A DNA stretch of 64,000 nucleotides, from positions 1-64,000 of the forward strand of contig JARGSG010000075.1 of NCBI GenBank assembly GCA_030374805.1. The letters are read 5' to 3'. This document shows positions 63,707-64,000 of this stretch, piece after piece. The notes under the pieces were generated by a model. That model was not told the origin of the DNA and did not search any database. It saw only the letters and a program-made list of their open reading frames with translations. Made by a program: the position numbers and the translations under genes. Source of the DNA: Gracilaria gracilis (Eukaryota > Rhodophyta > Florideophyceae > Gracilariales > Gracilariaceae). Positions within the stretch are counted from its first letter, which is position 1. Each line of letters begins with the position of its first letter.

Positions 63707-64000
63707 TGGAGTCGATTTTGGAATCCTGGAAGCACTTTCAGTGTAATTGTGGTGCCGCGCAGTAGTTGCTCATTAGCGTGGCCGTGCGTTGCACTGCTTT
63801 GTAACTTCATCAAGGGTAGCGTTACCGTTGGTACTAGTTAGCATTGCGTTGCGCACCTCTTTGCCTCCGACTTGGGCTGTGTTGTTGGATACCCGTGTAA
63901 TGCTATCTGTCTCCATCTAGCATCCATTGCTGCGTTTGCTGCGCCACGCCGCTCCACCACCAAGTCCAACCTATGTCTCCTCTTTCCGTTCTAGCAGAGC
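63707..64000. other. Right edge of the window, nothing certain
   Basis: An ATG at 63973 (MSPLSVLAE) opens a frame that runs off the end after a pyrimidine-rich leader. It might be the start of a gene, but too little is visible to call. Confidence 0.2.

Noticed and set aside
1-64000. CRISPR arrays, rRNA genes, operons
   Set aside because: No regular spacer-repeat pattern, no rRNA-like sequence and no tightly spaced co-directional gene set were seen.

Overview
The window is eukaryotic nuclear DNA. Host genes carry short GT-AG introns (60 to 97 nt where they can be worked out), TATA boxes lie roughly 100 to 130 bases upstream of several start codons, and retrotransposons and DNA transposons fill much of the sequence. 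I cannot name the species. Chromodomain Gypsy elements, a PAT/Ngaro-like tyrosine-recombinase retrotransposon, small introns and many secreted cysteine-rich proteins would fit an alga or another protist, but nothing here fixes the lineage.

Layout. 1-8298 is a Ty3/Gypsy chromovirus fossil that runs in from the left and ends in an 851-base LTR. 9348-25173 is a tyrosine-recombinase (YR) retrotransposon on the minus strand with the split direct repeats A1-(genes)-B1-A2-B2. A second Gypsy chromovirus (13585-23607, paired LTRs, 5-bp target duplication GGAGC) is inserted in its gag gene. That second element also has a long antisense coding region between its chromodomain and its 3' LTR.

25.2-37.7 kb holds a small MITE-like element with a large palindrome, a double-knottin secreted peptide gene, a 2.26-kb non-coding element with 176-bp inverted repeats, a three-exon secreted or membrane cysteine-rich gene, a single-exon secreted gene with a clear TATA box, and a minus-strand ephrin-receptor-like cysteine-repeat gene with a frameshift. 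37932-42145 is a hAT transposon with an open transposase and a perfect 8-bp target duplication. A GC-rich patch with C2H2 zinc-finger remnants follows near 43 kb.

46.6-49.5 kb holds a five-exon ionotropic glutamate receptor-like gene (504 aa) and a GNAT acetyltransferase. 50.3-51.9 kb is a frameshifted Tc1/mariner element. 54.2-57.1 kb is a Copia remnant with two half-tRNA(iMet)-type primer sites. After it come a membrane protein with a glycine-rich tail that resembles DUF2207 (minus strand), a small secreted cysteine protein, and a four-exon WW plus AIM24-like gene. A 106-base fold-back lies at 63.6 kb.

The host genes do not form an operon or an obvious pathway. Their common theme is secreted, membrane or signalling-type proteins scattered between nested mobile elements.
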